Of a stretch of DNA of 64,000 nucleotides, positions 18,440-26,749 are shown one piece after another. The notes under the pieces are model-generated. The model ran no database searches, was not told the DNA's origin, and worked only from the letters and a program-made list of their open reading frames with translations. The stretch's first letter is position 1. The number at the start of each line of letters is the position of its first letter. A program made the position numbers and the translations under genes. The stretch comes from Pelagibacterium limicola (lineage in GTDB: Bacteria > Pseudomonadota > Alphaproteobacteria > Rhizobiales > Devosiaceae): positions 372,001 through 436,000 of the forward strand of contig NZ_JADQDB010000001.1 of NCBI RefSeq assembly GCF_015694405.1. Direction: 5' to 3'.

Positions 18440-19893
18440 CACGCCACCTCGTGCCGGATGATACGCGCCGCTTCCCCGCCGCTCTCGATGAAGAAGCGCC
18501 GCAACAGGTTCTTTGCCGCCAGCATCCGGTATTCAGCCGATGCGCGCCAATCGGTCAGCGGCTGATAATCGGCTTCGAACGCCGGAAGGGCTGCGTCGAT
18601 CGTTTCCATCGACCAGGGTTTGCCGATGAGCGCCGCCTCGACGGCCCTGGCCCTTTTAGGTGTCCCGGCCATTCCGCCATAGGCAATAACCGCCTCGGAT
18701 ACCATTCCGCCCCCGATTTTCACCCGGAACGCGCCGAGGACGGCAGTAATATCCTCCTCGCGCCGCTTGGAGACCTTATAGACGGCAAAACGCCCATCGG
18801 ACCGGGGTAGCGGCACCGTCACCGTCTCGACGAATTCGCCCGCGATGCGGTCCTGCTTGCCATAGGCGATGAAAAAATCCTCGAGCTGCACGACCCGCCG
18901 CGCATTGCCCATACGCAGCGTAATGCTTGCCCCGAGCGCGATAAGCGGCGGCGGGATGTCCCCGATGGGCGATCCGTTGGCGATATTGCCCCCGACGGTG
19001 CCCATATTGCGCACCTGCGCCCCACCGATCCTGTCCCAAAGCTCGCCCATCTGCGGAATATGCCGGGCGATGACCTCAAAAGCCTGCGTGTAACTCACCC
19101 CGGCCCCGAATACGATCCTCTCCTCGGAAACCGAAATCCCCCGCATCAGGTGGCCGATATACACAACCGGAGAGATATCGCGCATGAACTTGGTGACCCA
19201 CAGCCCGACATCGGTGGCGCCGGCAACGATCGTCGCATGCGGATGCTCACCCAGTGCCACGGCAAGATCGTCTTCATCCGCCGGCACGATCAGCAACCCC
19301 CTGGCGCCGTGCACCTCAACCCGCTGCCCGTCCCGCAATGCTTCAAGTCGCGTCCGTATCGCCGCCCGATCGGCATTGAGCGCGTCTTCCGCCGCCTGAC
19401 CGTAGGTGGAGATCGACTGCGCCGCCCGGACGATGGGGGCATAGCCCGTGCACCGGCAGAGATTACCCTGCAAGGCCCGTTCGATCTCGGGCACGGAGGG
19501 GTTGGGGTTGGTGAGCCAAAGCCCATAAAGCGACATCACGAATCCCGGCGTGCAGAACCCGCACTGGCTGCCGTGGAAATCGACCATCGCCTGTTGTACC
19601 GGATGCAGCCGACCATCCTTGCCCGCCAGGTGCTCGACCGTCACCACATGCGTTCCATCGAGCGAGCCTACGAAACGGATGCACGCGTTGACCGCCTCGT
19701 AGACCAGTCCATCACCGTCGAGCCGTCCGACCAGCACCGTACATGCCCCGCAATCCCCTTCCGCGCACCCTTCCTTGGTGCCGCGCAGCATCCGCTCTAG
19801 CCGGAGAAAGTCGAGAAGAGTCCGATCCGGCGAAATGTCGGCAAGCTCGACCAGATCATCATTGAGATAAAGCCGGATGCTGTTGCGGGCCAT
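18439..19893 (-). CDS. xdhA: xanthine dehydrogenase FAD and iron-sulfur subunit
   Basis: A 484-aa small subunit carrying the electron-transfer centres. The N-terminal plant-type 2Fe-2S cluster uses C43, C48, C51 and C71 (GCAEGDCGACTVL). The second 2Fe-2S cluster uses C111, C114, C146 and C148 (QCGFCTPGF, NLCRCTGYAP). The FAD-binding domain follows (TIVAGATDVGLWV; GTVGGNIANGSPIGD), then the CO-dehydrogenase flavoprotein C-terminal domain. Electrons pass from XdhB to NAD+. It lies 3 bases after uraH on the same strand, so a uraH-xdhABC transcript is likely. Confidence 0.96.
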   Translation of the reverse strand: MARNSIRLYLNDDLVELADISPDRTLLDFLRLERMLRGTKEGCAEGDCGACTVLVGRLDGDGLVYEAVNACIRFVGSLDGTHVVTVEHLAGKDGRLHPVQQAMVDFHGSQCGFCTPGFVMSLYGLWLTNPNPSVPEIERALQGNLCRCTGYAPIVRAAQSISTYGQAAEDALNADRAAIRTRLEALRDGQRVEVHGARGLLIVPADEDDLAVALGEHPHATIVAGATDVGLWVTKFMRDISPVVYIGHLMRGISVSEERIVFGAGVSYTQAFEVIARHIPQMGELWDRIGGAQVRNMGTVGGNIANGSPIGDIPPPLIALGASITLRMGNARRVVQLEDFFIAYGKQDRIAGEFVETVTVPLPRSDGRFAVYKVSKRREEDITAVLGAFRVKIGGGMVSEAVIAYGGMAGTPKRARAVEAALIGKPWSMETIDAALPAFEADYQPLTDWRASAEYRMLAAKNLLRRFFIESGGEAARIIRHEVA

Positions 19894-19896
19894 CGC

Positions 19897-20253
19897 TCAG
19901 CTCCCGCGATAGGTGGAGTAGCCGAACGGCGAGACCAGAAGCGGCACGTGGTAATGGGCATCCGGATCGGAAATCACGAACCGTACGGGCACCACGTCGA
20001 GAAACGTCGCCGCCGTCCCATGCAACTCGCGGAAATAGTCGCCGACATGAAATTGCAACTCGAACGCGCCCACGCCCATATCCACGCCCTCAAGCAGAGG
20101 CACGTCGACCCGGCCGTCATCGTTGGTCGCCACCCGCTTCAAATGCGTCAGCACACCGTCGATCATGCGGAACAGATCGATAGCAAGGCCACGGGCGGGA
20201 TGACCGTTCGCGGTATCCAGCACATGCGTCGTCAGTCGCCCGCTTCCGCTCAT
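19897..20253 (-). CDS. uraH: 5-hydroxyisourate hydrolase (transthyretin-like)
   Basis: A 118-aa transthyretin-related protein that hydrolyses 5-hydroxyisourate to OHCU, the step after urate oxidation. It starts with the typical [17 protein letters not shown] and ends with the signature [19 protein letters not shown] catalytic His and Arg are retained in these regions. GAGGAAAA precedes the ATG at 20253. First gene of a minus-strand unit followed by xdhA, and divergent from the puuE-uraD fusion. The shared upstream region carries a RutR-like box. Confidence 0.95.
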   Translation of the reverse strand: MSGSGRLTTHVLDTANGHPARGLAIDLFRMIDGVLTHLKRVATNDDGRVDVPLLEGVDMGVGAFELQFHVGDYFRELHGTAATFLDVVPVRFVISDPDAHYHVPLLVSPFGYSTYRGS

Positions 20254-20331
20254 CGTTTTTCCTCGCTGCTGGCCAAACCTTTCGACTATCAACCCAAAAA
20301 AACCGAAACGAAAGAGGGTCGATCGCAATTT

Positions 20332-20347
20332 TTTACCACATGGTCTA
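20332..20347. promoter_or_regulatory. RutR-like operator between uraH and puuE-uraD
   Basis: TTTACCACATGGTCTA matches 12 of the 14 defined positions of the E. coli RutR consensus TTGACCAnnTGGTCAA. It lies 50 bases upstream of the fusion gene ATG and 79 bases upstream of the uraH ATG. A -10-like TACAAT lies downstream on the plus strand. Binding by the RutR homologue at 42077-42715 is inference. Confidence 0.6.
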
Positions 20348-20396
20348 AAAATTTGCGGCTAATCTCCCCCTCTACAATACCCACAGGCGAAGAACG

Positions 20397-21818
20397 ATGC
20401 GCTACCCCCGCGATCTCCGAGGTTACGGCTCCACCCCCCCGCACGCGGATTGGCCTCGTGGCGCCAACATCGCCGTTCAGTTCGTCCTCAACTACGAGGA
20501 AGGCGGCGAGAACAACGTCCTGCATGGCGATGGCGCATCCGAGGCCTTCCTTGCAGACGTGGTCGGCGCCGTTCCCTGGCCCGGGTTGCGACACTGGAAC
20601 ATCGAGTCGATGTACGAATATGGCGCCCGCGCCGGCTTCTGGCGGCTCCATCGCCTGTTCACGGAGCGAAACCTGCCCGTCACCGTCTATGGCGTTGCCA
20701 CCGCGTTGATGCGCGCACCCGAGCAGGTGCAGGCCATGCTCGACGCCGATTGGGAAATCGCTTCGCACGGGCTCAAATGGGTCGAACACAAGGACATGCC
20801 GCGCGAGGAAGAGGCCGCGCAGATCGCCGAAGCGATCCGGCTCCATACCGTCGCTACCGGTTCCCGGCCTCTGGGCTGGTACACCGGGCGCTGCTCGATC
20901 AATACCGTCGATCTCGTCTCGGAAGCGGGCGGATTTGCCTATATTTCCGACACCTACGATGACGACCTGCCCTATTGGCTCGTCCACAACGCCGCCCCGC
21001 AGCTCATCATCCCTTATACGCTCGCAAACAACGACATGCGCTTTGTGACCGCCTCCGGCTTTGCCAATGGCGAGGAATTTTATCAGGTGTTGAAGGACAG
21101 CTTCGATTGTCTTTATCGCGAGGGCGAAAACGGCAGCCCGAAAATGATGAGCGTGGGCCTCCACTGTCGTCTGGTAGGTCAGCCGGGACGCTTCGAGGGC
21201 CTTAAAAGATTCGTTGACTATATTTCGGGATTTGAGAAGGTCTGGGTTCCCCGCCGCATCGACATCGCGCGCCATTGGGCCGAACGACACCCCTATCGAG
21301 CCCCTCGCCTTCTGCCCTCGCAGATGGATGCCACGACCTTCATGCAGACCTTCGGTGGCATTTACGAGCACTCACCTTTCATCGCCCAGCGGACGTGGGA
21401 GGCCGAGCTCGGCCCGGCCAACGACTCCGCTTTCGGCATCCATTTCGCCATGCGCCACCAGTTCCGCATGGCGGGCGAGGACGAACGGTTCGGCGTGCTC
21501 AAGGCCCACCCCGACCTCGCTGGAAAGCTCGCCGCCGCCAAGCGGCTTACCGCCGAGTCGACCGCCGAGCAGGCTTCCGCGGGGCTCGACGCCTTGACCG
21601 ACGAGGAGCGCGAGGCCTTCACTAGCCTCAACACGCGCTATACGGAAAGGTTCGGCTTTCCCTTCATTATCGCGGTGCGTGATAACACCAAAGCCTCGAT
21701 TCTCGACGCCTTCAGGAAGCGGCTCGAGAACGATCAGAACACCGAATTCCGCACCGCCTGCGCCCAGGTCGAGCGCATTGCGCAACTGCGGATCGAGGCG
21801 CTGTTTGCCGAAGCCTGA
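20397..21818 (+). CDS. puuE: bifunctional allantoinase (PuuE) - OHCU decarboxylase (UraD) fusion
   Basis: A 473-aa fusion. Residues 1 to ~300 are a polysaccharide-deacetylase-fold allantoinase of the PuuE type (RYPRDLRGYGSTPPHADWP; FVLNYEEGGENN; WEIASHGLKWVEH; SVGLHCRLVGQPGR), which opens allantoin to allantoate. Residues ~303-473 are UraD (MDATTFMQTFGGIYEHSPF with likely catalytic His325; KAHPDLAGK; FGFPFIIAVR), which decarboxylates OHCU to S-allantoin. The protein thus covers two successive steps. No stop or frameshift separates the parts. The upstream RutR-like box suggests pyrimidine-sensing control. Confidence 0.93.
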   Translation: MRYPRDLRGYGSTPPHADWPRGANIAVQFVLNYEEGGENNVLHGDGASEAFLADVVGAVPWPGLRHWNIESMYEYGARAGFWRLHRLFTERNLPVTVYGVATALMRAPEQVQAMLDADWEIASHGLKWVEHKDMPREEEAAQIAEAIRLHTVATGSRPLGWYTGRCSINTVDLVSEAGGFAYISDTYDDDLPYWLVHNAAPQLIIPYTLANNDMRFVTASGFANGEEFYQVLKDSFDCLYREGENGSPKMMSVGLHCRLVGQPGRFEGLKRFVDYISGFEKVWVPRRIDIARHWAERHPYRAPRLLPSQMDATTFMQTFGGIYEHSPFIAQRTWEAELGPANDSAFGIHFAMRHQFRMAGEDERFGVLKAHPDLAGKLAAAKRLTAESTAEQASAGLDALTDEEREAFTSLNTRYTERFGFPFIIAVRDNTKASILDAFRKRLENDQNTEFRTACAQVERIAQLRIEALFAEA

Positions 21819-21820
21819 GG

Positions 21821-23197
21821 TCAATCCGCTCTCGGCGCTGGCATCTCTGAACCGAACTGATACAGCGTCAGCCCACTGGCGTTGCCCTCGTCGTCCACAT
21901 CGAACGTGATCTGGGCATCCACGACGCGGTAGAAATACGCAGTCTCGCTGGCGGGATAAATCTCGAAAGCCTCCTGCTCGGTCAGTTGGGCAAACAGGCG
22001 TTCGTTCTCGGTAAAGATCGTAAGCACAACGCCGGGAGCCAATTCGTAATCGCCCGTCAGGCCCTCAAACACGGCCGGATCGACCTCCACCTGCTGCGGG
22101 GGCACGATCAACGGCACTTCCGGATTGAGCAGATGCGGCGCGAGATCGTCCACCCCGTGCGGCGTCGCGACATTCGACAGCGCGACCACGCCGATACCAC
22201 CCTCGCGCAGATAGCCGATAAAGGCCCGCGCACCGGATGTTCCGCCATTGTGCCAGACCATCGCGTCGTCGCCGAGCGGCGTCATGTGCCAGCCCAGCCC
22301 GATCGAGCTGACGCCATCGCCGATTTCGGCCTGCGGCTCGGTGGCAAGCGCGAATGCCCGCGCAAGCCCGGTTTCGGTATGGCCCATCATGGCCGCAAGA
22401 AGCTTGTTGAGATCGTTCGCCGTCGAACGCAGCGCGCCAGCGCCTTCGAGCACGTCCCATTGCCAAGCCGCGACGGGCTGCAGTTGCGCGTCATGCCCCA
22501 CGGCAAAACGCTCCTCCATCGCCTCTGGAACGACCACAACCGTATCGTTCATTCCCAGGGGCTCCAGAATGCGCTCGCGCAGGAGCGTTTCGTAATCGGT
22601 CCCCGCATTCAACGCCAGAACATGCCCGAGCAGACCCGCGCCGACATTGGAATATTCGTAAGCCTCCCCGATACCGCGGGCGAGTTCGTAGCTCGAAAGA
22701 AAACCGTGGAGATTGTCGGCCGTATAATCGGCGTAAGGATCGGCAGGATCCGCAGGATCGATATTGTCCGGCAGACGCGGCAATCCGGAGCTGTATGTCG
22801 CAAGATCGAACAGCGTGATCTGCTGCCCGTCGCGCTCGGGCATCGTCACGCCCTCGGGCAAGAAGTCCGCCACCGGCTGGTCCAGCGTCACCTCGCCACG
22901 CTCCACCGCGTCGGCGAGCAGGAGCGTGGTGAACACCTTGGTCACCGAGCCAATCTCGAACAGAGTGTCGCCATCAACCGGCACCGGATTCTCGACGCTC
23001 AGCGTGCCATAGGAAATAACGCGCGCGCCCTCCGGCTCGACAATGCCGACGACGAGACCGACGCCCTGCCTTTCATCCTCGACCCGCCGCTCGAGGATCG
23101 CCTCGATCTCCTCGTCGGACGGAACGGGCGATTGAGCAAGCGCCGGAACGGCCAGCAGCAGCCCCGCGGCAAGAACGGCAAGAACGGCAATACGCAT
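21821..23197 (-). CDS. secreted serine hydrolase, class C beta-lactamase/D-alanyl-D-alanine carboxypeptidase family
   Basis: A 458-aa periplasmic hydrolase of the PBP4*/AmpC fold. After a signal peptide (AVLAVLAAGLLLAVPALAQ) come the SxxK motif in IGSVTKVFTTLLL, the YxN motif in YEYSNVGAGLLG, and an HxG-type third motif in HNGGTSGAR. The C-terminal ~100 residues form a lipocalin-like domain (GLTGDYELAPGVVLTIF). The start at 23197 has GGAG about 8 bases upstream; in-frame starts at 23221 and 23239 would lengthen the signal peptide. It converges on the puuE-uraD gene with a 2-base gap. The substrate (peptide, ester or lactam) is unknown. Confidence 0.88.
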   Translation of the reverse strand: MRIAVLAVLAAGLLLAVPALAQSPVPSDEEIEAILERRVEDERQGVGLVVGIVEPEGARVISYGTLSVENPVPVDGDTLFEIGSVTKVFTTLLLADAVERGEVTLDQPVADFLPEGVTMPERDGQQITLFDLATYSSGLPRLPDNIDPADPADPYADYTADNLHGFLSSYELARGIGEAYEYSNVGAGLLGHVLALNAGTDYETLLRERILEPLGMNDTVVVVPEAMEERFAVGHDAQLQPVAAWQWDVLEGAGALRSTANDLNKLLAAMMGHTETGLARAFALATEPQAEIGDGVSSIGLGWHMTPLGDDAMVWHNGGTSGARAFIGYLREGGIGVVALSNVATPHGVDDLAPHLLNPEVPLIVPPQQVEVDPAVFEGLTGDYELAPGVVLTIFTENERLFAQLTEQEAFEIYPASETAYFYRVVDAQITFDVDDEGNASGLTLYQFGSEMPAPRAD

Positions 23198-23286
23198 GAT
23201 GATTCTCCGGATAGCCTTCATTGACCGGTTACCTCGCAAACGAATGCGGCCGGTTTTGGCTCCCGGGAAATATATCGAGCAGGTGT

Positions 23287-23739
23287 TCAGGCCGTCCGTT
23301 CAATAGCGCGAAGCATGCCCTGCCATGCCTCCGCCGTTTGATCGGTATAGTCGGCCCACTCGCCACTCATTTCATGGCTGATCGTGGCGACGCACCCACC
23401 GTCGGTCGGCACGATTTCGAGGGTAACAGTCGAGTTGCCCTCCGCTTCCTCTTCCGACGTCACGAACCACGTGAAAACGATCCGGCGGGGCTGCTCCAGC
23501 GCGCGATAATAACCCCAGGCCTCTGATTCCTCGCCGCCTCGCCTGTCGGCGAAAAGAAACCGGCCGCCCACGACCGGATCGATCTCGATTCGCGTCACTT
23601 CTGCCGAAGGATCGCGTTCCTTGAGGTTATACTCTCCCCAGGCACGCGCCCTCGCCGGATCGAGCCAGGCGTCGTACACCTGCTGGGGCGCCAACGCGGC
23701 AAACTCGAACCGAGCAACGGCTGTGACGGTATCCGTCAT
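23287..23739 (-). CDS. SRPBCC (AHSA1-like) domain protein
   Basis: A 150-aa START/AHSA1-fold protein (FEFAALAPQQVYDAWLDPARARAW at the start, divided by ARAWGEYN, and the C-terminal VATISHEMSGEWADYTDQTAEAW stretch, characteristic of the family). The fold binds hydrophobic ligands; no specific function is known. Its ATG overlaps the stop of the upstream SRPBCC gene as ATGA. The pair is controlled by the divergent ArsR gene, an arrangement common in bacteria. Confidence 0.82.
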   Translation of the reverse strand: MTDTVTAVARFEFAALAPQQVYDAWLDPARARAWGEYNLKERDPSAEVTRIEIDPVVGGRFLFADRRGGEESEAWGYYRALEQPRRIVFTWFVTSEEEAEGNSTVTLEIVPTDGGCVATISHEMSGEWADYTDQTAEAWQGMLRAIERTA

Positions 23740-24197
23740 TTATAAAAACCTTCGCGCAGGTTGATCCCGTGCTCGAGATAGACCTTCATCGCACACAGCA
23801 TCCCGGTCCAGCCTTCGCAATTGCCATAGGACGATTTCAGCGCGGTCGCCGTCTGCTTCCAGCCCTCCTCGGTGATGGTCATCAGGGTGCGCGTATTGTC
23901 GTCGATGGGCTCGAACGTCATGGTGACGGTCGTGTCGTAGTTGCCAGTCTCATCGTCTTCCGGCGCCGCTCCCCATGTGAGGACGATCTTTTCGTCGGGC
24001 ACCACCTCAACCACGTTCACCGGAAATGCACCGGGGAAGTCGTGGAAATCCCAGGTTACGACCGCTCCGGTCTCAAGCCGACCCTTTGCACCCCCGGTCG
24101 TGAAATAGCCCGAGAGCTTTTGCGGATCTGCGACTGCTTCGAACACCTCATGGACGGGCTTAGAAAGCCGGCCCGAGACAGTGAATTTGAATTCCAT
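23736..24197 (-). CDS. SRPBCC (AHSA1-like) domain protein
   Basis: A 153-aa protein of the same fold as its downstream partner (VSGRLSKPVHEVFEAVADPQKL; DFHDFPGAFPVNVVEVVPDEKIVLTW, shortened here; a Trp-rich C-terminal EGWTGMLCAMKVYLEHG). It probably arose by duplication with the next gene. CCTCC complement (GGAGG) precedes the ATG at 24197. It shares a 45-bp divergent promoter region with the ArsR regulator and likely forms a two-gene operon with the 23287-23739 gene. Confidence 0.82.
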   Translation of the reverse strand: MEFKFTVSGRLSKPVHEVFEAVADPQKLSGYFTTGGAKGRLETGAVVTWDFHDFPGAFPVNVVEVVPDEKIVLTWGAAPEDDETGNYDTTVTMTFEPIDDNTRTLMTITEEGWKQTATALKSSYGNCEGWTGMLCAMKVYLEHGINLREGFYK

Positions 24198-24224
24198 CTA
24201 AACCTCCTTGCGTATGCCTTCATT

Positions 24225-24244
24225 ATGTTATAAAAACATAACAT
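24225..24244. promoter_or_regulatory. ArsR operator overlapping the regulator's start codon
   Basis: ATGTTAT and ATAACAT form perfect 7-bp arms around a 6-base AT-rich spacer. The right arm contains the first bases of the arsR-type start codon (24243). A TTATAA at 24229-24234 could serve as the -10 of a leaderless transcript. Confidence 0.55.
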
Positions 24245-24566
24245 GTCAAGCGAAGATGATTCGGACAGGATTTTCAAGGCGTTGGCGGATCACCGCCGCC
24301 GCGCCATTCTCGATGCCATCAAGGATGAGCCCAAAACGACCGGGCAACTCGTCGCCATGTTCCCCGAGATCGACCGCTGCACGGTGATGCTGCACATTCG
24401 CGTCCTCGCCGACGCCGGGCTGATTGTTCCCCGCCGCGAAGGCCGCGAGCGCTGGAACCATCTCAACGCCCTGCCTATCAAGGAAATCCACGACCGTTGG
24501 ATTGGCGACTATGCCCGCAATGCCGTGAGCATGATGTCCCGCCTCAAGGACGCCCTCGAGGCCTGA
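24243..24566 (+). CDS. ArsR-family transcriptional regulator
   Basis: A 107-aa winged-helix regulator (RIFKALADHRRRAILDAIKD; TTGQLVAMFPEIDRCTVMLH; VLADAGLIVPRREGRERW). It lacks the metal-binding CxC motif of metal sensors, so it is likely of the ArsR type that accompanies SRPBCC genes and senses another signal. There is no purine-rich ribosome-binding sequence before the ATG, and the operator overlaps it, so leaderless translation is plausible. Divergent from the two SRPBCC genes, which it probably autoregulates together with itself. Confidence 0.88.
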   Translation: MSSEDDSDRIFKALADHRRRAILDAIKDEPKTTGQLVAMFPEIDRCTVMLHIRVLADAGLIVPRREGRERWNHLNALPIKEIHDRWIGDYARNAVSMMSRLKDALEA

Positions 24567-24606
24567 GGAGCGCCTTCGCCCGATAGCCCCTGGCCTTTTT
24601 CTGCGC

Positions 24607-24616
24607 TATCAATCGG
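24607..24616. promoter_or_regulatory. short motif shared with the preT promoter box
   Basis: TATCAATCGG occurs 30 bases upstream of the ureidoglycine aminohydrolase start and is identical to the core of the preT upstream box (46434-46449). It matches the RutR consensus only in part, so it may be a weak site or chance. Confidence 0.25.
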
Positions 24617-24645
24617 AAAATGCGAAAACCCGGAACGGTTGCCAG

Positions 24646-25473
24646 ATGCCAGACCTCACTTACGCCACCCCGCCGGGTGGCCTGCCGCCCCAATCCCAGC
24701 TTCTCACCGGGCGCGCCGTCTTCACCACGGCTTATGCGGTCATCCCAAAGGGGGTGATGAGCGATATCGTCACGAGCTATCTGCCGCACTGGACCGATAC
24801 GCGCCTCTGGATTCTGTCCCGCCCGCTTTCGGGCTTTGCCGAAACCTTCTCCCAATATGTGATGGACGTCGCGCCGGGTGGCGGCAGCGACAGGCCGGAG
24901 GCAGATCCCGCAGCCGAGGGCGTCCTGTTCGTGACAGCGGGCGAATTCACGCTCACCATTGCCGGGACGGAGCATTCCATGGTGCCCGGAAGCTACGCCT
25001 ATCTCCCGCCCGCCACTGATTGGCGCGTCAAGAACAGTGGGCGCGTCAACGCCCGCTTCCACTGGATCCGCAAGGCCTATGAAAAGATCGAAGGTCTCGA
25101 AACGCCCCCCGCTTTCGTAACCACCGAAGCCAAAGCCGGTCGCATTTCCATGCCGGATACGGACGGCAAATGGGCAACGACCCGGTTCGTCGATCCCACC
25201 GATCTTCGCCACGACATGCACGTCAACATAGTGACACTCGAACCCGGCGCCGTGATTCCTTTCGCCGAGACCCACGTCATGGAGCACGGCCTTTACGTGC
25301 TCGAAGGCAAGGCCGTTTACCGGCTCAATCAGGATTGGGTCGAGGTCGAAGCCGGCGACTACATGTGGCTGCGCGCCTTCTGCCCGCAGGCTTGTTATGC
25401 AGGCGGCCCTGGCCCATTCCGCTACCTGCTCTACAAGGACGTCAACCGCCACGCAAAGCTCGCCTACCGATGA
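24646..25473 (+). CDS. allE: (S)-ureidoglycine aminohydrolase (double cupin)
   Basis: A 275-aa bicupin (AllE/YlbA) that hydrolyses S-ureidoglycine to S-ureidoglycolate and ammonia, with Mn2+. The N-terminal cupin includes GVLFVTAGEFTLTIAG and GSYAYLPPATDWRVKN. The C-terminal cupin has VTLEPGAVIPFAETHVMEH with the metal-binding Glu/His set, then GLYVLEGKAVYRLNQDWVEV and GDYMWLRAFCPQACYAGG. Its stop overlaps the allA start (ATGA). The enzyme needs ureidoglycine from an allantoate amidohydrolase, for which no dedicated gene is visible in the window; the pydC-like gene at 37782-39032 is a relative. Confidence 0.92.
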   Translation: MPDLTYATPPGGLPPQSQLLTGRAVFTTAYAVIPKGVMSDIVTSYLPHWTDTRLWILSRPLSGFAETFSQYVMDVAPGGGSDRPEADPAAEGVLFVTAGEFTLTIAGTEHSMVPGSYAYLPPATDWRVKNSGRVNARFHWIRKAYEKIEGLETPPAFVTTEAKAGRISMPDTDGKWATTRFVDPTDLRHDMHVNIVTLEPGAVIPFAETHVMEHGLYVLEGKAVYRLNQDWVEVEAGDYMWLRAFCPQACYAGGPGPFRYLLYKDVNRHAKLAYR

Positions 25474-25964
25474 GCCGGACGATCCTCGTCGAATCGCTGA
25501 CCCGGGAAGCCTTCGCTCCCTTCGGGCAGGTGCTGACCACTGAAGGCGCGCACCACTTCTCCATCAACGACGGCATGACCGAGCGTTTCCACGACCTTGC
25601 CGATGTCGAAATCGGCGGAGAGAAGGCGCGCACGCTCATTTCGATCTTCCGCGGCCAGCCCTACGCTTTGCCCCTGACGCTCAGAATGGTCGAGCGGCAC
25701 CCTTTAGGTTCGCAGGCCTTCATGCCGCTCCACCAAAACCCGTTCCTCGTGACCGTCTGCCCCGACGAGAACGGTAGACCAGGCATCCCCCGCGCCTTCC
25801 TCACCCAGCCGGGCATGGGCGTGAACATCGCCCGCAACACCTGGCACGGCGTCCTCACCGCACTCGAAAACGAAGGCGATTTTCTCGTGGTCGACCGTGG
25901 CGGCGACGGGATTAATCTCGAAGAGCACGTCTTCGATGAGCCCTATACGATCAGGGTTCCCTAG
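25470..25964 (+). CDS. allA: ureidoglycolate lyase
   Basis: A 164-aa AllA-family enzyme that cleaves S-ureidoglycolate to glyoxylate and urea, the last step of this purine route. It begins LVESLTREAFAPFGQVL, and contains FRGQPYALPLTLRMVERHPLG, split here by length, and SQAFMPL, then PGMGVNIARNTWHGVLTAL. The ATG at 25470 overlaps the stop of allE (ATGA), so the two are coupled. Its TAG stop and the stop of the convergent molybdoenzyme gene share the same CTAG at 25961-25964. The glyoxylate can be used by malate synthase G at 10217-12373. Confidence 0.93.
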   Translation: MSRTILVESLTREAFAPFGQVLTTEGAHHFSINDGMTERFHDLADVEIGGEKARTLISIFRGQPYALPLTLRMVERHPLGSQAFMPLHQNPFLVTVCPDENGRPGIPRAFLTQPGMGVNIARNTWHGVLTALENEGDFLVVDRGGDGINLEEHVFDEPYTIRVP

Positions 25965-26749
25965 ATCCCCGCATACCAGTCATAGCCGTGGTCTTCCCAG
26001 TACCCGCCCTTGCCGCCGTGCAAGTGGCTGAAACTCTCGACCAGTTCGATGCGTGAGATATATTTGGCCATCTTGTAACCTAGCTGGCGCTCGACCCTCA
26101 GGCGCAACGGAGCCCCGTTCTCGACCGGCAGCGTGGCATCATTCATGCCGTAGGCGAGGATCGTCTGAGGATGGTAGGCATCGATCATGTCGATGCTCTC
26201 ATAGTAGGGCCGGCCCGAAGCCCCGCTCGCATAAATGTCAAAGCAATGAAACACCGCATAGCGCGCCGTCGCCTGAGGTCTCACCTCGGCCAGGACGTGC
26301 GCCAGCGGCACCCCGGTCCATTTGGCGATGCAGCTCCATCCCTCGACGCAGTCATGGCGCGTGATCTGAGTGCGCGAAGGCATGTTCCGCAGTTCATCGA
26401 GCGACCAGCTTTGCGGCGCTTCGCATAGCCCGCCGACTTCCAGCTTATAAAGAGCGAAATCGCTCTGGCGCAGGAACATGTATTCCATTGAATTGGGATC
26501 GGTGGAGCCGTTGGGCCGCATCCCCTGCCGGATTTCGCTTTCCGCAAATTCCCGCGCCAGAGCCGCCCGCCCGAGTACCATGCGCTGTGCCCGAAAAGTC
26601 AGCTCATTGGCTCCGGCCATGAACCCGCGCACCGGACTGGCCGGCGCAACAGCCGCGTCGAACACATCGCATCCTGCCAGCGGAGCACTCGCCAGCCCCG
26701 CAGCCGACACAGTGAGGAATTTGCGGCGGTCGAGAACGAATTTCGTCAT
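25961..26749 (-). CDS. Tat-exported molybdopterin-dependent oxidoreductase (YedY/sulfite oxidase fold)
   Basis: A 262-aa protein with a twin-arginine signal (LDRRKFLTVSAAG, then SAPLAGC, possibly also lipidated) and an oxidoreductase molybdopterin domain. The likely Mo-ligand cysteine is in HDCVEGWSC, followed by KWTGVPLAHVL. Later segments (GMNDATLPVENGAPLRLRVE; GYKMAKYISRIELV) match the MsrP/YedY-like family. Its ATG overlaps the stop of the cytochrome b gene (ATGA), so the two form one redox unit: substrate reduction or oxidation in the periplasm with electrons exchanged through the cytochrome. Substrate unknown. MsrP itself repairs methionine sulfoxide, but identity is not established here. 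Confidence 0.85.
   Translation of the reverse strand: MTKFVLDRRKFLTVSAAGLASAPLAGCDVFDAAVAPASPVRGFMAGANELTFRAQRMVLGRAALAREFAESEIRQGMRPNGSTDPNSMEYMFLRQSDFALYKLEVGGLCEAPQSWSLDELRNMPSRTQITRHDCVEGWSCIAKWTGVPLAHVLAEVRPQATARYAVFHCFDIYASGASGRPYYESIDMIDAYHPQTILAYGMNDATLPVENGAPLRLRVERQLGYKMAKYISRIELVESFSHLHGGKGGYWEDHGYDWYAGI

Noticed and set aside
17006-18565. A 519-codon open frame on the plus strand opposite xdhB
   Set aside because: xdhB on the other strand has clear molybdopterin-binding motifs over the whole stretch.
20397-21818. Possible assembly or frameshift error joining puuE and uraD
   Set aside because: Both domains are full length, in one frame, with a natural linker, and such fusions are known.
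23287-24566. Arsenic or metal resistance module because of the ArsR-type gene
   Set aside because: The regulator lacks metal-binding cysteine pairs and its partners are SRPBCC proteins; the real arsenic operon is at the right end of the window.
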